Shown here: in pieces, positions 50,373 to 58,701 of the stretch
Numbering within the stretch: the stretch's first letter is position 1
Layout of the letters: the number at the start of each line of letters is the position of its first letter
Origin: RYN-133 sp963754285
GTDB lineage: Bacteria; Actinomycetota; Actinomycetes; Mycobacteriales; Jatrophihabitantaceae
Assembly (NCBI GenBank): GCA_963754285.1
Contig: CAVWFN010000020.1
Coordinates: forward strand, 1 to 64,000
Length of the DNA: 64,000 nucleotides
Reading direction: 5' to 3'
Program-made: the position numbers and the translations under genes
Notes under the pieces: generated by a model
Told to the model about the DNA's origin: nothing
The model's input: only the letters and a program-made list of their open reading frames with translations
Databases searched by the model: none

Positions 50373-51308
50373 GTGGAAGCAACCGCATGGGGACACGGCC
50401 TCGCCACGGTGACCGCTGACGGTCGCACGCTCGACACCTGGTACCCGGCGCCCGCTCTGGGCTCGACGCCGGCCGGTGCCGACGCGCCCGCCGAACTGAC
50501 CGAACTTGCCGGTACCCACGGCTCGGCACACGCGCGCGGCGTCCACACCGAGGTCGTGCACTGCGAGATCGACCTCGCCACCGCGCCGGTGTCGGCGAGT
50601 GACGCCTACCTGCGGCTGCATCTGCTCTCGCACCGCTTGGTGCGCCCGCGTGAACTCAATGTCGACGGCATCTTCGGCGTGCTGCAGAACGTCGTGTGGA
50701 CGAACCATGGTCCGTGCGCGGTCGACGACTTCGAACGCACCCGTGCCGCACTGCGCCGCATCGCGCCGGTGCAGGTGCTCGGTGTCGACAAGTTCCCCCG
50801 CATGGTCGACTACGTCCTGCCGAGTGGGGTGCGCATTGCCGACGCCGACCGCGTGCGGCTCGGCGCGCATCTCGCGTCCGGCACGACAGTCATGCACGAG
50901 GGCTTCGTGAACTACAACGCCGGCACGCTCGGTTCGTCGATGGTCGAAGGACGCATCTCCGCCGGCGTCGTCGTCGACGACGGCTCGGACGTCGGCGGCG
51001 GCGCGTCGATCATGGGCACCCTGTCCGGTGGCGGTCGCGAACAGATCAGCGTCGGCAAGCGTTGCCTGATCGGCGCCAACGCGGGCATCGGCATCTCGCT
51101 CGGCGACGACTGCGTCGTCGAGGCCGGCACCTACATCACCGCGGGCGCGAAGATCACCATTCCCGGGGGCGCCTCGGTGAAGGCGGCGAGCCTGTCGGGC
51201 CGGCCGGGTCTGCTGTTCCTGCGCAACAGCGTGACCGGCGCGCTCGAGGCCCGTCCGCGCACGGGCACCGGTGCCGCACTCAACGACGTGCTGCACGCCA
51301 ACGCCTGA
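50373..51308 (+). CDS. dapD: Tetrahydrodipicolinate N-succinyltransferase
   Basis: Succinylates tetrahydrodipicolinate in the DAP pathway. The 311 residues have the actinobacterial N-terminal domain (TWYPAPALGSTPAG, LHLLSHRLVRPRELNVDGIFGVLQNVVWTNHGP). A left-handed beta-helix follows: VRLGAHLASGTTVMHEGFVNYNAGTLGSSMVEGRISAGVVVDDGSDVGGGASIMGTLSGGG. The substrate Glu/Gly-rich turns are intact, and ISVGKRCLIGANAGIGISLGDDCVVEAGTYITAG completes it. GTG start at 50373. With dapE and dapC in the window, three of the succinylase-branch enzymes are present. Confidence 0.97.
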   Translation: MEATAWGHGLATVTADGRTLDTWYPAPALGSTPAGADAPAELTELAGTHGSAHARGVHTEVVHCEIDLATAPVSASDAYLRLHLLSHRLVRPRELNVDGIFGVLQNVVWTNHGPCAVDDFERTRAALRRIAPVQVLGVDKFPRMVDYVLPSGVRIADADRVRLGAHLASGTTVMHEGFVNYNAGTLGSSMVEGRISAGVVVDDGSDVGGGASIMGTLSGGGREQISVGKRCLIGANAGIGISLGDDCVVEAGTYITAGAKITIPGGASVKAASLSGRPGLLFLRNSVTGALEARPRTGTGAALNDVLHANA

Positions 51309-51319
51309 GTTCTGCTCCG

Positions 51320-52147
51320 ATGGCTGCTCGAAGTACGAAGTTGACGATCGCGCTGGTCGCGGTGGCCGCTCTGGTGGTTGCCGGCGTCATCGCGGTGCGG
51401 GCGATCGTGACGGCATTCGAAACGCACTTCACGTCCACCAGCTGCACGATCGGCTCGTACAACCTCGACACCGATCAGGCGTCGGTGGCCGCGCAGATGG
51501 TCGGCGCCGCGAAGAAGTTCAGCCCGCCGTTGCCCGATCATGCAAGCGTGCTCGCGTTGATGGCCGGCTTGCAGGAGAGCAAGCTGACCAACATCGCGCC
51601 TGGTCAGGGCGACCGCGACTCGGTCGGCGTGCTGCAGCAGCGCCCGTCCCAGGGCTGGGGTCATCACAGTGCCGCCGTGCTCACCGACGTGACCGAAGCG
51701 ACGCGCGAGTTCCTTGCCGCGCTCGTGCAGGTGCCGCACTGGCGGACGCGGCCCGCCGCCGATGCCATCCAGGCCGTACAGATCTCGGCCGACGGCAGCG
51801 CCTATGCCCAGCACCAGGACGAAGCCACCGTGCTCGCCCGGGCCCTCCTCGGCCGCAAGCCGGCCGCGATCAACTGCACTTTCGACAAACCGACCGTCGT
51901 CGCCAGCACCACGAAGGTGATCGCGATGTTGCGGCACCAGTTGCCGGTGAACCGACCGAGCGCCCGGGGCAAGACGATCCGGGTGCCCGGCGCAGGCTGG
52001 CAGACGGTCGCCTGGTTCGTGGCGAACGCCGACCGGCTCGGCGTCGACTCGGTCGAGTACGCGGGCAAGCGCTGGTCACGCTCAGGCGGCTGGACCTCGG
52101 CGCCGGCGGGCCGGGCCGCCGTCGTGGCGACGATGGCGAGCATCTGA
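51320..52147 (+). CDS. Exported lysozyme-like (transglycosylase-type) protein
   Basis: A 275-residue protein with an N-terminal TM/signal anchor (LTIALVAVAALVVAGVIAVRAIV). A predicted lysozyme-like fold follows: VAAQMVGAAKKFSPPLPDHASVLALMAGLQESKLTNIAPGQGDRDSVGVLQQRPSQGWG, where Glu of LQESKL is the likely catalytic acid. Later ATREFLAALVQVPHWRTRPAADAIQAVQISADGSAYAQH fits the actinobacterial type. Probably peptidoglycan-directed. It lies 12 bp after dapD and could be co-transcribed, tying wall precursor synthesis to wall turnover. Activity is inferred from motifs. Confidence 0.78.
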   Translation: MAARSTKLTIALVAVAALVVAGVIAVRAIVTAFETHFTSTSCTIGSYNLDTDQASVAAQMVGAAKKFSPPLPDHASVLALMAGLQESKLTNIAPGQGDRDSVGVLQQRPSQGWGHHSAAVLTDVTEATREFLAALVQVPHWRTRPAADAIQAVQISADGSAYAQHQDEATVLARALLGRKPAAINCTFDKPTVVASTTKVIAMLRHQLPVNRPSARGKTIRVPGAGWQTVAWFVANADRLGVDSVEYAGKRWSRSGGWTSAPAGRAAVVATMASI

Positions 52148-52180
52148 GCGCTCGCGCAGTGGGTGCCTCAGCGCCCCGAC

Positions 52181-52510
52181 TCAGTGACCTTCGTGCTCCT
52201 GGGCCGGCAGCGCCTTGATGAAGTCAGGGTCGTGGTCGGTCTTGCCGACCTTCGACGCGCCGCCCGGCGAGCCGAGTTCGTCGAAGAAGTCGACGTTGGC
52301 CGCGGTGTAGTCGTTCCACTTCTCGGGCAGGTCGTCCTCGTAGAAGATCGCCTCGACCGGGCAGACGGGTTCGCACGCGCCGCAGTCGACGCACTCGTCC
52401 GGGTGGATGTAGAGCATCCGGGCGCCCTCGTAGATGCAGTCGACCGGACATTCCTCGATGCAGGCCTTGTCGAGCAGGTCCACACAGGGCTCGGCGATCA
52501 CGTACGTCAC
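52181..52510 (-). CDS. fdxC: 7Fe ferredoxin FdxC
   Basis: A 109-residue ferredoxin that carries one 3Fe-4S and one 4Fe-4S cluster. TYVIAEPCVDLLDKACIEECPVDCIYEGARMLYIHPDECVDCGACEPVCPVEAIFYEDD shows both Cys sets (C-x7-C-x3-C...CP; C-x2-C-x2-C-x3-CP). The C-terminal extension NVDFFDELGSPGGASKVG is typical of mycobacterial FdxC. GTG 52510 follows GGAGGA. It would feed electrons to cytochromes P450 or other oxidoreductases. Divergent from the GNAT gene. Confidence 0.95.
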   Translation of the reverse strand: MTYVIAEPCVDLLDKACIEECPVDCIYEGARMLYIHPDECVDCGACEPVCPVEAIFYEDDLPEKWNDYTAANVDFFDELGSPGGASKVGKTDHDPDFIKALPAQEHEGH

Positions 52511-52556
52511 TGCGGTCCTCCGGGGCGAAGAAGTGGCGGCCCCTAGTATGCCGAAC

Positions 52557-53501
52557 GTGCTTGAGCCACAGTTTCTGGGTCGTCGCGTCACCGTGCGGCG
52601 GGTGCTCGGACGCAGCGATTCGGGCCGGTTGCAGTACGGCGACGTCGTCGGCGATCTGATCGACCTCGACGAGGCACGCGCGGTCATCGACACCCGACAC
52701 GGGCTGGTCGAGGTTCCGCTCGCCTCGATCTCCATCGCCAAGCCCGCGCCGCCATCGACGGCGGACGAACTCGCCCTCGAGGCGATCACGGCGTCCGGAT
52801 GGCGCGCCGAACACACCGGTCAGGTCGGTGGCTGGTTGCTGCGCGCCAGCGGTGGATTCACCGGGCGCGGCAACTCGGTACTGCCGTTGCGCGCGCCCGG
52901 CATGCCGCTGGACGACGCGTTGGCGCAGGCTCGTGCGTGGTACCACCGGCACGAACTGCCCTTGCGGCTGCAGCTCCCGACCGAGGCTCGTCGCCTGCTC
53001 GACGCCGAGTTGGGCGAGCGTGGTTGGCCGATCCAGTACGGCGCACAGGTGATGGCCGCGCGGCTCGACCAGGTGCGGGCCCGCGCGCGTCCCGAGCTTC
53101 GGGTGCGCCTCGACCCGACGCCCGACGACGCCTGGTTCGGTCGCTACCGAGACGGTGCCGGCTCGAGCGATGCCGCCCGCGGTCTGCTGACACGCCACGA
53201 CGACGCGGTCTTCGCGTCGATCCGCGACGGCGACCGGTGCGTGGCGATCGGGCGCGGCGCGGTCGACGGGGGCTGGCTGGGGGTGACCGCCGTCGAGGTC
53301 GACCCGGATCAGCGCCGCAACGGCCTGGCCGGCGCGATCATGACTGCCCTGTGGCAGTGGGGCGGCACGCGCGGTGCAGCACACAGCTACCTGCAGGTCG
53401 CGGACGACAACGACGTCGCCATCGGCATGTACACGGGGTTCGGTTACTGGGTGCATCACGACTACCGCTACCGGATCGATCCGGACGACCTAGGTGACTA
53501 G
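52557..53501 (+). CDS. GNAT-family N-acetyltransferase
   Basis: A 314-residue protein with an N-terminal SH3-like region (PQFLGRRVTVRRVLG...DVVGDLIDLDEARAVIDTRHGLVEVPLASISIAKP). Two GNAT-like halves follow; the second has WLGVTAVEVDPDQRRNGLAGAIMTALWQWG, the acetyl-CoA-binding motif A, and YLQVADDNDVAIGMYTGFGYWVHHDYRYRI. Substrate unknown. TAGTAT at 52544-52549 ends 7 bases before GTG 52557, which fits a leaderless transcript starting there; ATG 52548 overlaps that box. Divergent from fdxC, as Rv-type neighbours are. Confidence 0.82.
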   Translation: MLEPQFLGRRVTVRRVLGRSDSGRLQYGDVVGDLIDLDEARAVIDTRHGLVEVPLASISIAKPAPPSTADELALEAITASGWRAEHTGQVGGWLLRASGGFTGRGNSVLPLRAPGMPLDDALAQARAWYHRHELPLRLQLPTEARRLLDAELGERGWPIQYGAQVMAARLDQVRARARPELRVRLDPTPDDAWFGRYRDGAGSSDAARGLLTRHDDAVFASIRDGDRCVAIGRGAVDGGWLGVTAVEVDPDQRRNGLAGAIMTALWQWGGTRGAAHSYLQVADDNDVAIGMYTGFGYWVHHDYRYRIDPDDLGD

Positions 53502-53514
53502 CTAGGCTCGCACC

Positions 53515-54057
53515 ATGGCCAAGACGCCCCCTGAGAACAGCAAGCTGCTCGTCATCTCCTTCGAGGACGGGTTGCGCGCCCAGGAGTTCCTGCTCGCCGT
53601 CGCGCGGCTGCAGCACAACGACGAGATCCAACTGCACGACGCCGTCCTGATCGCGCGCGACGCCGACGGCAAATCGCACGTGCGCGAGACGACCGACGTC
53701 ACGCCCGGGCAGGCCGGGGTCGGTGCTGGTGTGTGGGGACTGCTGCTGGGGACGTTGTTCGGCGGGCCGATCGGCGGCCTCGTCGTCGGCGCAGCCTCGG
53801 CCGGTGGCGGCGCTCTGCTCGCCAAGTTGGTCGACACCGGCGTGAAGGACGAAACCGTGCAGCAACTGCGCACGACGGTCCCGCCCGGACGGGTCGCGGT
53901 CGCACTGCTCGTGAGTCACGTTTCGGTGGCGGACCTGCAGCGCGAGCTCACGCGCTTCCCGCACGCCGAACTCGTCGAGACCGATCTTCCGGATGCCGCG
54001 GTGTCGGCGGTGCAGCACGCACTCGAAGAGGCCAACCGCGAGCCGTTCACCGGCTAG
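53515..54057 (+). CDS. DUF1269 domain membrane protein
   Basis: A 180-residue protein of unknown function. It has KLLVISFEDGLRAQEFLLAVARLQHNDEIQLHDAVLIARDADGK, a ferredoxin-like cytosolic fold. A glycine-rich hydrophobic hairpin follows (GAGVWGLLLGTLFGGPIGGLVVGAASAGGGALLAKL), then VPPGRVAVALLVSHVSVADLQRELTRFPHAELVETDLP. This is the DUF1269 pattern. TAGGCT lies 6 bases before the ATG, so the mRNA may be leaderless. It lies 13 bp after the GNAT gene. Confidence 0.85.
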   Translation: MAKTPPENSKLLVISFEDGLRAQEFLLAVARLQHNDEIQLHDAVLIARDADGKSHVRETTDVTPGQAGVGAGVWGLLLGTLFGGPIGGLVVGAASAGGGALLAKLVDTGVKDETVQQLRTTVPPGRVAVALLVSHVSVADLQRELTRFPHAELVETDLPDAAVSAVQHALEEANREPFTG

Positions 54058-54060
54058 CGC

Positions 54061-54447
54061 TCACCGCTTCGGGTTGGTGAGCACGATGATCGTTGCGAAG
54101 CCCGCGATGGCACCGGCGAACAGCAGGCCGTAGTAGGCCCACTGCTGGCCGTAGATGCCCAGCACGAACAGGTCGCCCTCGGGTCGGTTGTAGAGCGCCG
54201 GTATGAGAATCACCAACAACCACAGGGCAATCGGCGCGATCGCACCTCGGACGCTACCGAGTAGCCAGCGGCCCATACGGGGCAGAATCACGTTGCCGGC
54301 GACGGCGGCGATGATCGTGATCGGGATGATCACTTTCCCGATGTAGAACTGCGCGAGGAACAACACCTCGAGCAACCCTGCGAGCGCCGCTGACGCGCAG
54401 ACGAGCACGAATGAGATCCATTCGGCCGCGCCCCGTTCACCGGCCAC
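54061..54447 (-). CDS. Small four-helix membrane protein
   Basis: A 128-residue hydrophobic protein with four predicted TM helices (WISFVLVCASAALAGLLEVLFL, VIIPITIIAAVAGNVIL, IAPIALWLLVILIPALY, YYGLLFAGAIAGFATIIVL) and a short KR end. No function is recognised. It lies 6 bp downstream of mshB on the same strand; mycobacteria also have a small membrane protein gene (Rv1171) beside mshB. It may be co-transcribed with it. GTG start. Confidence 0.8.
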   Translation of the reverse strand: MAGERGAAEWISFVLVCASAALAGLLEVLFLAQFYIGKVIIPITIIAAVAGNVILPRMGRWLLGSVRGAIAPIALWLLVILIPALYNRPEGDLFVLGIYGQQWAYYGLLFAGAIAGFATIIVLTNPKR

Positions 54448-54453
54448 GACCGG

Positions 54454-55353
54454 CTACTTCCTGATGCCGGCGAACAGATCGGTCTCGCGCCCGTCGCCGT
54501 TGCGCTCACCACCGAGTTCGCCACGTACGAGCCGGAAGTACTCGGTCGACAAGAGTTCCAGACCGAGGTTGTTCGACAGCGCGAAGAACGGCCCGTCGAC
54601 CGCGATCTGAGTCGCGTGCGCGCGCATCGCCGCGTCCTTCTGCGCGGTGTATGCCGATCCGTCGATCACCGTGGTGACCTCGTCGTCCGGGTTGCCCATC
54701 GGCAGGTCGTCGGCCGACTCGACCCCATCGAAGAACGTCTCGTCGCCTGCGGCACGCAACGCGTCGATCCCCCGCTGAAGCACCGACTTCGGGATCGCCG
54801 CCCAATAGATCTTCTCGATCGTCCACGGCTCACCGCCGTCACCGGGCTCCGCCGCGCGATCGGCAGCAGCCATCGCGACGCGGTGCGCCATGATGTGGTC
54901 GGGGTGTCCGTACCCGCCGATCTCGTCGTAGGTGATCAGCACCTGCGGACGGATCTCGCGGATCACTGCGGCCGCCTGGTCGACGGCCTCGGCGAAGCGT
55001 CCCTCGTCCGAGTCACACGCCCAGAACGCCCGCGGATCGTCGTTACCCGGCGTCCCCATCATGCCGCTGTCGCGCCAGCGGCCCGCCCCGCCCAGGAACC
55101 GATGGTCGGTGACGCCGAGCGCGCTCATGGCAGCGGCGAGTTCGCCGATGCGGTACCCGCCGAGTTGGTCGCCGCGCTCGGCAGCCAGACCTTCCCATTC
55201 CGGGACGAGCACCTCGCCGAGTTCGCCGAGCGTGCACGTCAGCAGCGTGACGTGCGCGCCGTCAGCGGCATAGCGCGCCATCGTCGCGCCCGTGCCGATC
55301 GTTTCGTCGTCGGGGTGGGCATGCACCAGCAGCAGCCGGTTGTCACTGGTCAT
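54454..55353 (-). CDS. mshB: Mycothiol biosynthesis deacetylase MshB
   Basis: Removes acetyl from GlcNAc-inositol in mycothiol synthesis, the main thiol of actinobacteria. The 299 residues show zinc-site motifs LLLVHAHPDDETIGTGATMARYA (His, Asp, Asp) and YDEIGGYGHPDHIMAHRVA (third ligand). TLGELGEVLVPEWEGLAAERGDQLGGYRIGEL and RFLGGAGRWRDSGMMGTPGNDDPRAFW are MshB-specific and separate it from the Mca amidase. I chose the ATG at 55353 over 55362. Supports the mycothiol assignment of the MDMPI and DinB genes. Confidence 0.93.
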   Translation of the reverse strand: MTSDNRLLLVHAHPDDETIGTGATMARYAADGAHVTLLTCTLGELGEVLVPEWEGLAAERGDQLGGYRIGELAAAMSALGVTDHRFLGGAGRWRDSGMMGTPGNDDPRAFWACDSDEGRFAEAVDQAAAVIREIRPQVLITYDEIGGYGHPDHIMAHRVAMAAADRAAEPGDGGEPWTIEKIYWAAIPKSVLQRGIDALRAAGDETFFDGVESADDLPMGNPDDEVTTVIDGSAYTAQKDAAMRAHATQIAVDGPFFALSNNLGLELLSTEYFRLVRGELGGERNGDGRETDLFAGIRK

Positions 55354-55382
55354 CGTCTGCAAACACTACTGGGGTAGCGGAT

Positions 55383-56681
55383 TCAGACCGTTTCGCCGCC
55401 GACGACGACCTGGCCTTCCTCGTCGACCTCGGCGTCACGCCCGAGCCGGGTGGGTTCGCGCTTGGCGTCGGTCGGCATGCACACCATCGGTTGCGAGGCC
55501 TGCTCGTCCGTCGGTGCCCTGGTCGGCCATGGCGCCAGCGGCGACTGAAGCTCCTGGCCGGTCGAGTTGACGTCGAGGATGTCGGTGCGCGCGCCGGCGA
55601 AGTGGCACGCGGCGGTGTGGTTGTCGAACTTGTCCTCGAGCGCCGGTTCGACGTTGACGCACCATTCGCGTTGCGTGTTGTTCAGTTGGTTCGCGAACTT
55701 CGGGCAGCGCGTACGGAAGCGGCAACCGCTCGGCGGGTTGACCGGGCTCGGCACGTCACCGGTGAGCAGGATGCGGGTGCGCTCGCGTTCCTTGATCGGG
55801 TCGGGCAGCGGGATCGCCGACATCAAGGCCTGCGTGTACGGGTGCGCCGGATGCGCGAAAAGCTCGTCCACATAAGCGGATTCGACAACCTTGCCGAGGT
55901 ACATGACCACGATGCGATCGGCGATGTGACGGATGACCGACAGGTCGTGCGAGATGAACATGTACGACAGGCCGAACTCGGCCTGCAGGTCTTCGAGCAG
56001 GTTGATCACGCCTGCCTGGATCGACACGTCGAGCGCCGAGACCGGTTCGTCCAGCACCAGCAGCTTCGGCTTGAGCGCGAGAGCGCGCGCGATGCCGATG
56101 CGCTGGCGCTGGCCGCCGGAGAACTCGTGCGCGTACCGTGCGCCGTGCTCGGGGTTCAGGCCCACCTGAGCCAGCAGGTCGCGCACTTGATCGCGCCCGC
56201 CGCCGCGATAGCGGCCGTGGATGCGCAGCGGCTCGGCGACGAGTTCGGCGACGGTCATGCGCGGGTCGAGTGATGCGAACGGGTCCTGGAAAACGATCTG
56301 CATGTCGCGACGCAGCGGACGCATCTGCTTGGTCGACAGCTTTGTCAGGTCACGCTCGCGCCACATGACCTCGCCCTCGGACGCCTTGATGAGGTTCAGT
56401 ACGAGGCGACCCGTCGTCGTCTTGCCGCAACCGGACTCGCCCACGATGCACAGCGTCTCGCGGTCGTAGATGTCGAAGGAGACATTGCACACCGCGTGCA
56501 CGTCGCCGATCTTGCGACGGACGAGCCCGCTCGACCGGATCGCGAAGTGCTTCGACAGGCCCCGCACTGACAGCACGGGATCGCCCTGAGGCTTCGACGC
56601 GACGGCGGTCCCGCCACTACTGTGCTGCGGCTCGGACGGATCGTTCTTGCCGAGATTGAGGCCGGACGGGGGCGTATTCAT
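55383..56681 (-). CDS. oppF: Oligopeptide/dipeptide ABC transporter, ATP-binding subunit OppF type
   Basis: A 432-residue ATPase: DPVLSVRGLSKHFAIRSSGLVRRKIGDVHAVCNVSFDIYDRETLCIVGESGCGKTTTGRLVL (Walker A), FQDPFASLDPRMTV, EFSGGQRQRIGIARALALKPKLLVLDEPVSALDVSIQ (signature and Walker B) and FISHDLSVIRHIADRI. The Opp C-terminal extension has cysteines CRFRTRCPKF and CVNVEP, which bind Fe-S in relatives. An extra ~70-residue hydrophilic tail follows. ATG 56681 overlaps the oppD stop by 4 bases. Last gene of the opp operon. Confidence 0.93.
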   Translation of the reverse strand: MNTPPSGLNLGKNDPSEPQHSSGGTAVASKPQGDPVLSVRGLSKHFAIRSSGLVRRKIGDVHAVCNVSFDIYDRETLCIVGESGCGKTTTGRLVLNLIKASEGEVMWRERDLTKLSTKQMRPLRRDMQIVFQDPFASLDPRMTVAELVAEPLRIHGRYRGGGRDQVRDLLAQVGLNPEHGARYAHEFSGGQRQRIGIARALALKPKLLVLDEPVSALDVSIQAGVINLLEDLQAEFGLSYMFISHDLSVIRHIADRIVVMYLGKVVESAYVDELFAHPAHPYTQALMSAIPLPDPIKERERTRILLTGDVPSPVNPPSGCRFRTRCPKFANQLNNTQREWCVNVEPALEDKFDNHTAACHFAGARTDILDVNSTGQELQSPLAPWPTRAPTDEQASQPMVCMPTDAKREPTRLGRDAEVDEEGQVVVGGETV

Positions 56682-57775
56682 AGCGCCTCCTCGGTCGGGG
56701 TGGTGTCGGTGTTCTGCTCGTCGCCGAACAGGTCTGCGGCGTCGGCGTCCTTCGTACGGTCACGGAAATGACAGGCCACGGCGTGCGCGGTACCGAGCAC
56801 CTCGACCAACGCAGGCTCCTCGTGGTCGCAGATGTCCTCGGCGATCGGGCACCGCGGCGTGAACGGACACCCCGGTGGCAGGTTCAGCAGCGACGGCGGC
56901 GAGCCCTTGATCGGCGTGAGCCGCTCCTGGCGTTCCTGGTCCATGCGCGGCAGCGACCCGAGCAGGCCGAGCGTGTACGGCATCCGCGGGCGGTAGAAGA
57001 CGTCCTCCGTGGTGCCGGTCTCGACCAGCTTGCCCGCGTACATGACGCTGATCCGCTCGGCGTGGCCGGCGATGACGCCGAGGTCGTGCGTGATCAGGAC
57101 GAGCGCTGCACCCGTTGCTTCGCGCGCGGCCTCGAGCGCCTCGAGCACCTGCGCCTGCACGGTCACGTCGAGCGCAGTGGTCGGCTCGTCGGCGATGATC
57201 ACGTCCGGGTTGTTCGCCATAGCGATGGCGATCACGACGCGTTGCCGCATACCACCGGACAACTCGTGCGGGTAGCTGTCGACGCGCTGTTCGGGGAACG
57301 GGATCCCGACCTGGCCCAGCAACTCGATCGCGCGATTACGCGCCTCGCGCTTCGACACGTCGTTGTGGGACAGCACTGCCTCGGAGATCTGGAACCCGAT
57401 CGTGTACACCGGGTTCAGCGAGGTCAGCGGGTCCTGGAAGATCATCGCGATCCGGTTGCCGCGCAGCTTCGAGTACTCGCCTTCGTCCAAGCCGAGCAAC
57501 TCGCGGCCGCGAAAGCGCACCGATCCACTGATGCGCGCGTTGCGCGGCAGCAGCCCCATCACCGCGAGCGAACTGACCGACTTGCCGGAGCCTGACTCGC
57601 CCACGATGCCCATCGCTTCACCAGAACGCACCGTGTAGCTGACGCCGCGAACCGCGTTGACCACACCGTCCTCGGTGGGGAATGCGACGGTCAGGTTGTC
57701 GATGACGAGAAGCGCGTCCTCGTCGGGCTGACGGTCGGGCTGCTTACTGGGGTCGACCTCCAGGTCGATCGTCAT
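56678..57775 (-). CDS. oppD: Oligopeptide/dipeptide ABC transporter, ATP-binding subunit OppD type
   Basis: A 365-residue ATPase: DALLVIDNLTVAFPTEDGVVNAVRGVSYTVRSGEAMGIVGESGSGKSVSSLAVMGLL (Walker A), FQDPLTSLNPVYTIG, ELSGGMRQRVVIAIAMANNPDVIIADEPTTALDVTVQAQVL and LITHDLGVIAGHAERI. The Opp tail has CPFTPRCPIAEDICDHEEP with cluster cysteines. It overlaps oppC by 4 bases and oppF by 4. With OppF it powers the importer. Confidence 0.94.
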   Translation of the reverse strand: MTIDLEVDPSKQPDRQPDEDALLVIDNLTVAFPTEDGVVNAVRGVSYTVRSGEAMGIVGESGSGKSVSSLAVMGLLPRNARISGSVRFRGRELLGLDEGEYSKLRGNRIAMIFQDPLTSLNPVYTIGFQISEAVLSHNDVSKREARNRAIELLGQVGIPFPEQRVDSYPHELSGGMRQRVVIAIAMANNPDVIIADEPTTALDVTVQAQVLEALEAAREATGAALVLITHDLGVIAGHAERISVMYAGKLVETGTTEDVFYRPRMPYTLGLLGSLPRMDQERQERLTPIKGSPPSLLNLPPGCPFTPRCPIAEDICDHEEPALVEVLGTAHAVACHFRDRTKDADAADLFGDEQNTDTTPTEEAL

Positions 57776-58701
57776 CGTCTCTCTCTCGTCTGCCGTGGGT
57801 CCAGAGCATCGCGAAGGCCGTCACCGATGAAGTTCACCGTGAGCGCGATCAGGATGATGAACAGTCCGGGGAAGTAGAACAGCCATGGCCGGGTATCGAT
57901 CGCACCCTGCTCCCTGGTGATCATCAGGCCGAGCGAAGTGTCCGGCGACTGGATACCGAAACCGACGAACGACAGTGCTGTCTCGAGCAGGATTCCCGCC
58001 GCCACGAGCAGGGTCGCGTTCACGATGAGGATGGCCAGCGTGTTCGGCAGCAGGTGGCGGAACATGATCCGGATGTTCGACGCCCCAAGGGCGCGGGACG
58101 CTTCGATGAACTCGCGTTCTCGCAGCGAGAGCACGACACCGCGTACGACACGGGCCACGTAAGGCGCCGAGACGGCGGCGAGCACGAAACCGATCAGCAG
58201 CAGCGTGCCGCTGCCGTTGCGGGCCAACGCCGCCGCCAGCGCGAGCGCCGGGATCGTCAGGATCAGGTCGGCCAGACGCATCAGCCCCGAGTCGACCCAG
58301 CGGCCGAAGTACCCCGCGACGATGCCCCAGATCGCACCCACGCCTGTGCCGATGAACGCAATCATGAACGACACCTTCAGCGACTGCTGGGTGCCGCGCA
58401 TGACCAGCGCGACCTCGTCGAAACCTACCTCGTCCGTACCGAAGGGGTGTTTCGGATTCGGCGACTGGTCGATGTCGTTGGTGTAGTGCAGGTAGGAGTA
58501 CTTCCAGAACAGCGGCCCGACGAATGCGAACAGCACCAGCAGGATGAAGATCACGAGACTCACGGTGGCGAGTCGGTGCTTGAGGAACCGACGGGCCGCC
58601 TGATTCCACTGACCGCGTTCCTTGACGGTGAACTCGCGTTCGCGGCGGCCTGCGCCCTGTTGCTCGGGGCCGGTTGCGGACTTCTCGTTGATCTCAAGCA
58701 T
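57772..58701 (-). CDS. oppC: Oligopeptide ABC transporter permease OppC type
   Basis: A 309-residue permease with a long charged cytoplasmic N-terminus (QGAGRREREFTVKERGQWNQAARRFLKHRLATVSLVIFILLVLFAFV). The periplasmic loop is HPFGTDEVGFDEVALVMRGTQQSLKVSF. It has TM helices and the EAA motif EFIEASRALGASNIRIMFRHLLPNTLAILIV. Overlaps oppB by 8 bases and oppD by 4. Confidence 0.94.
   Translation of the reverse strand: MLEINEKSATGPEQQGAGRREREFTVKERGQWNQAARRFLKHRLATVSLVIFILLVLFAFVGPLFWKYSYLHYTNDIDQSPNPKHPFGTDEVGFDEVALVMRGTQQSLKVSFMIAFIGTGVGAIWGIVAGYFGRWVDSGLMRLADLILTIPALALAAALARNGSGTLLLIGFVLAAVSAPYVARVVRGVVLSLREREFIEASRALGASNIRIMFRHLLPNTLAILIVNATLLVAAGILLETALSFVGFGIQSPDTSLGLMITREQGAIDTRPWLFYFPGLFIILIALTVNFIGDGLRDALDPRQTRERR

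Noticed and set aside
49239..51296. Extended minus-strand frame that adds ~325 residues before dapE
   Set aside because: The added part is antisense to dapD, and DapE similarity starts at the Met encoded at 50321.
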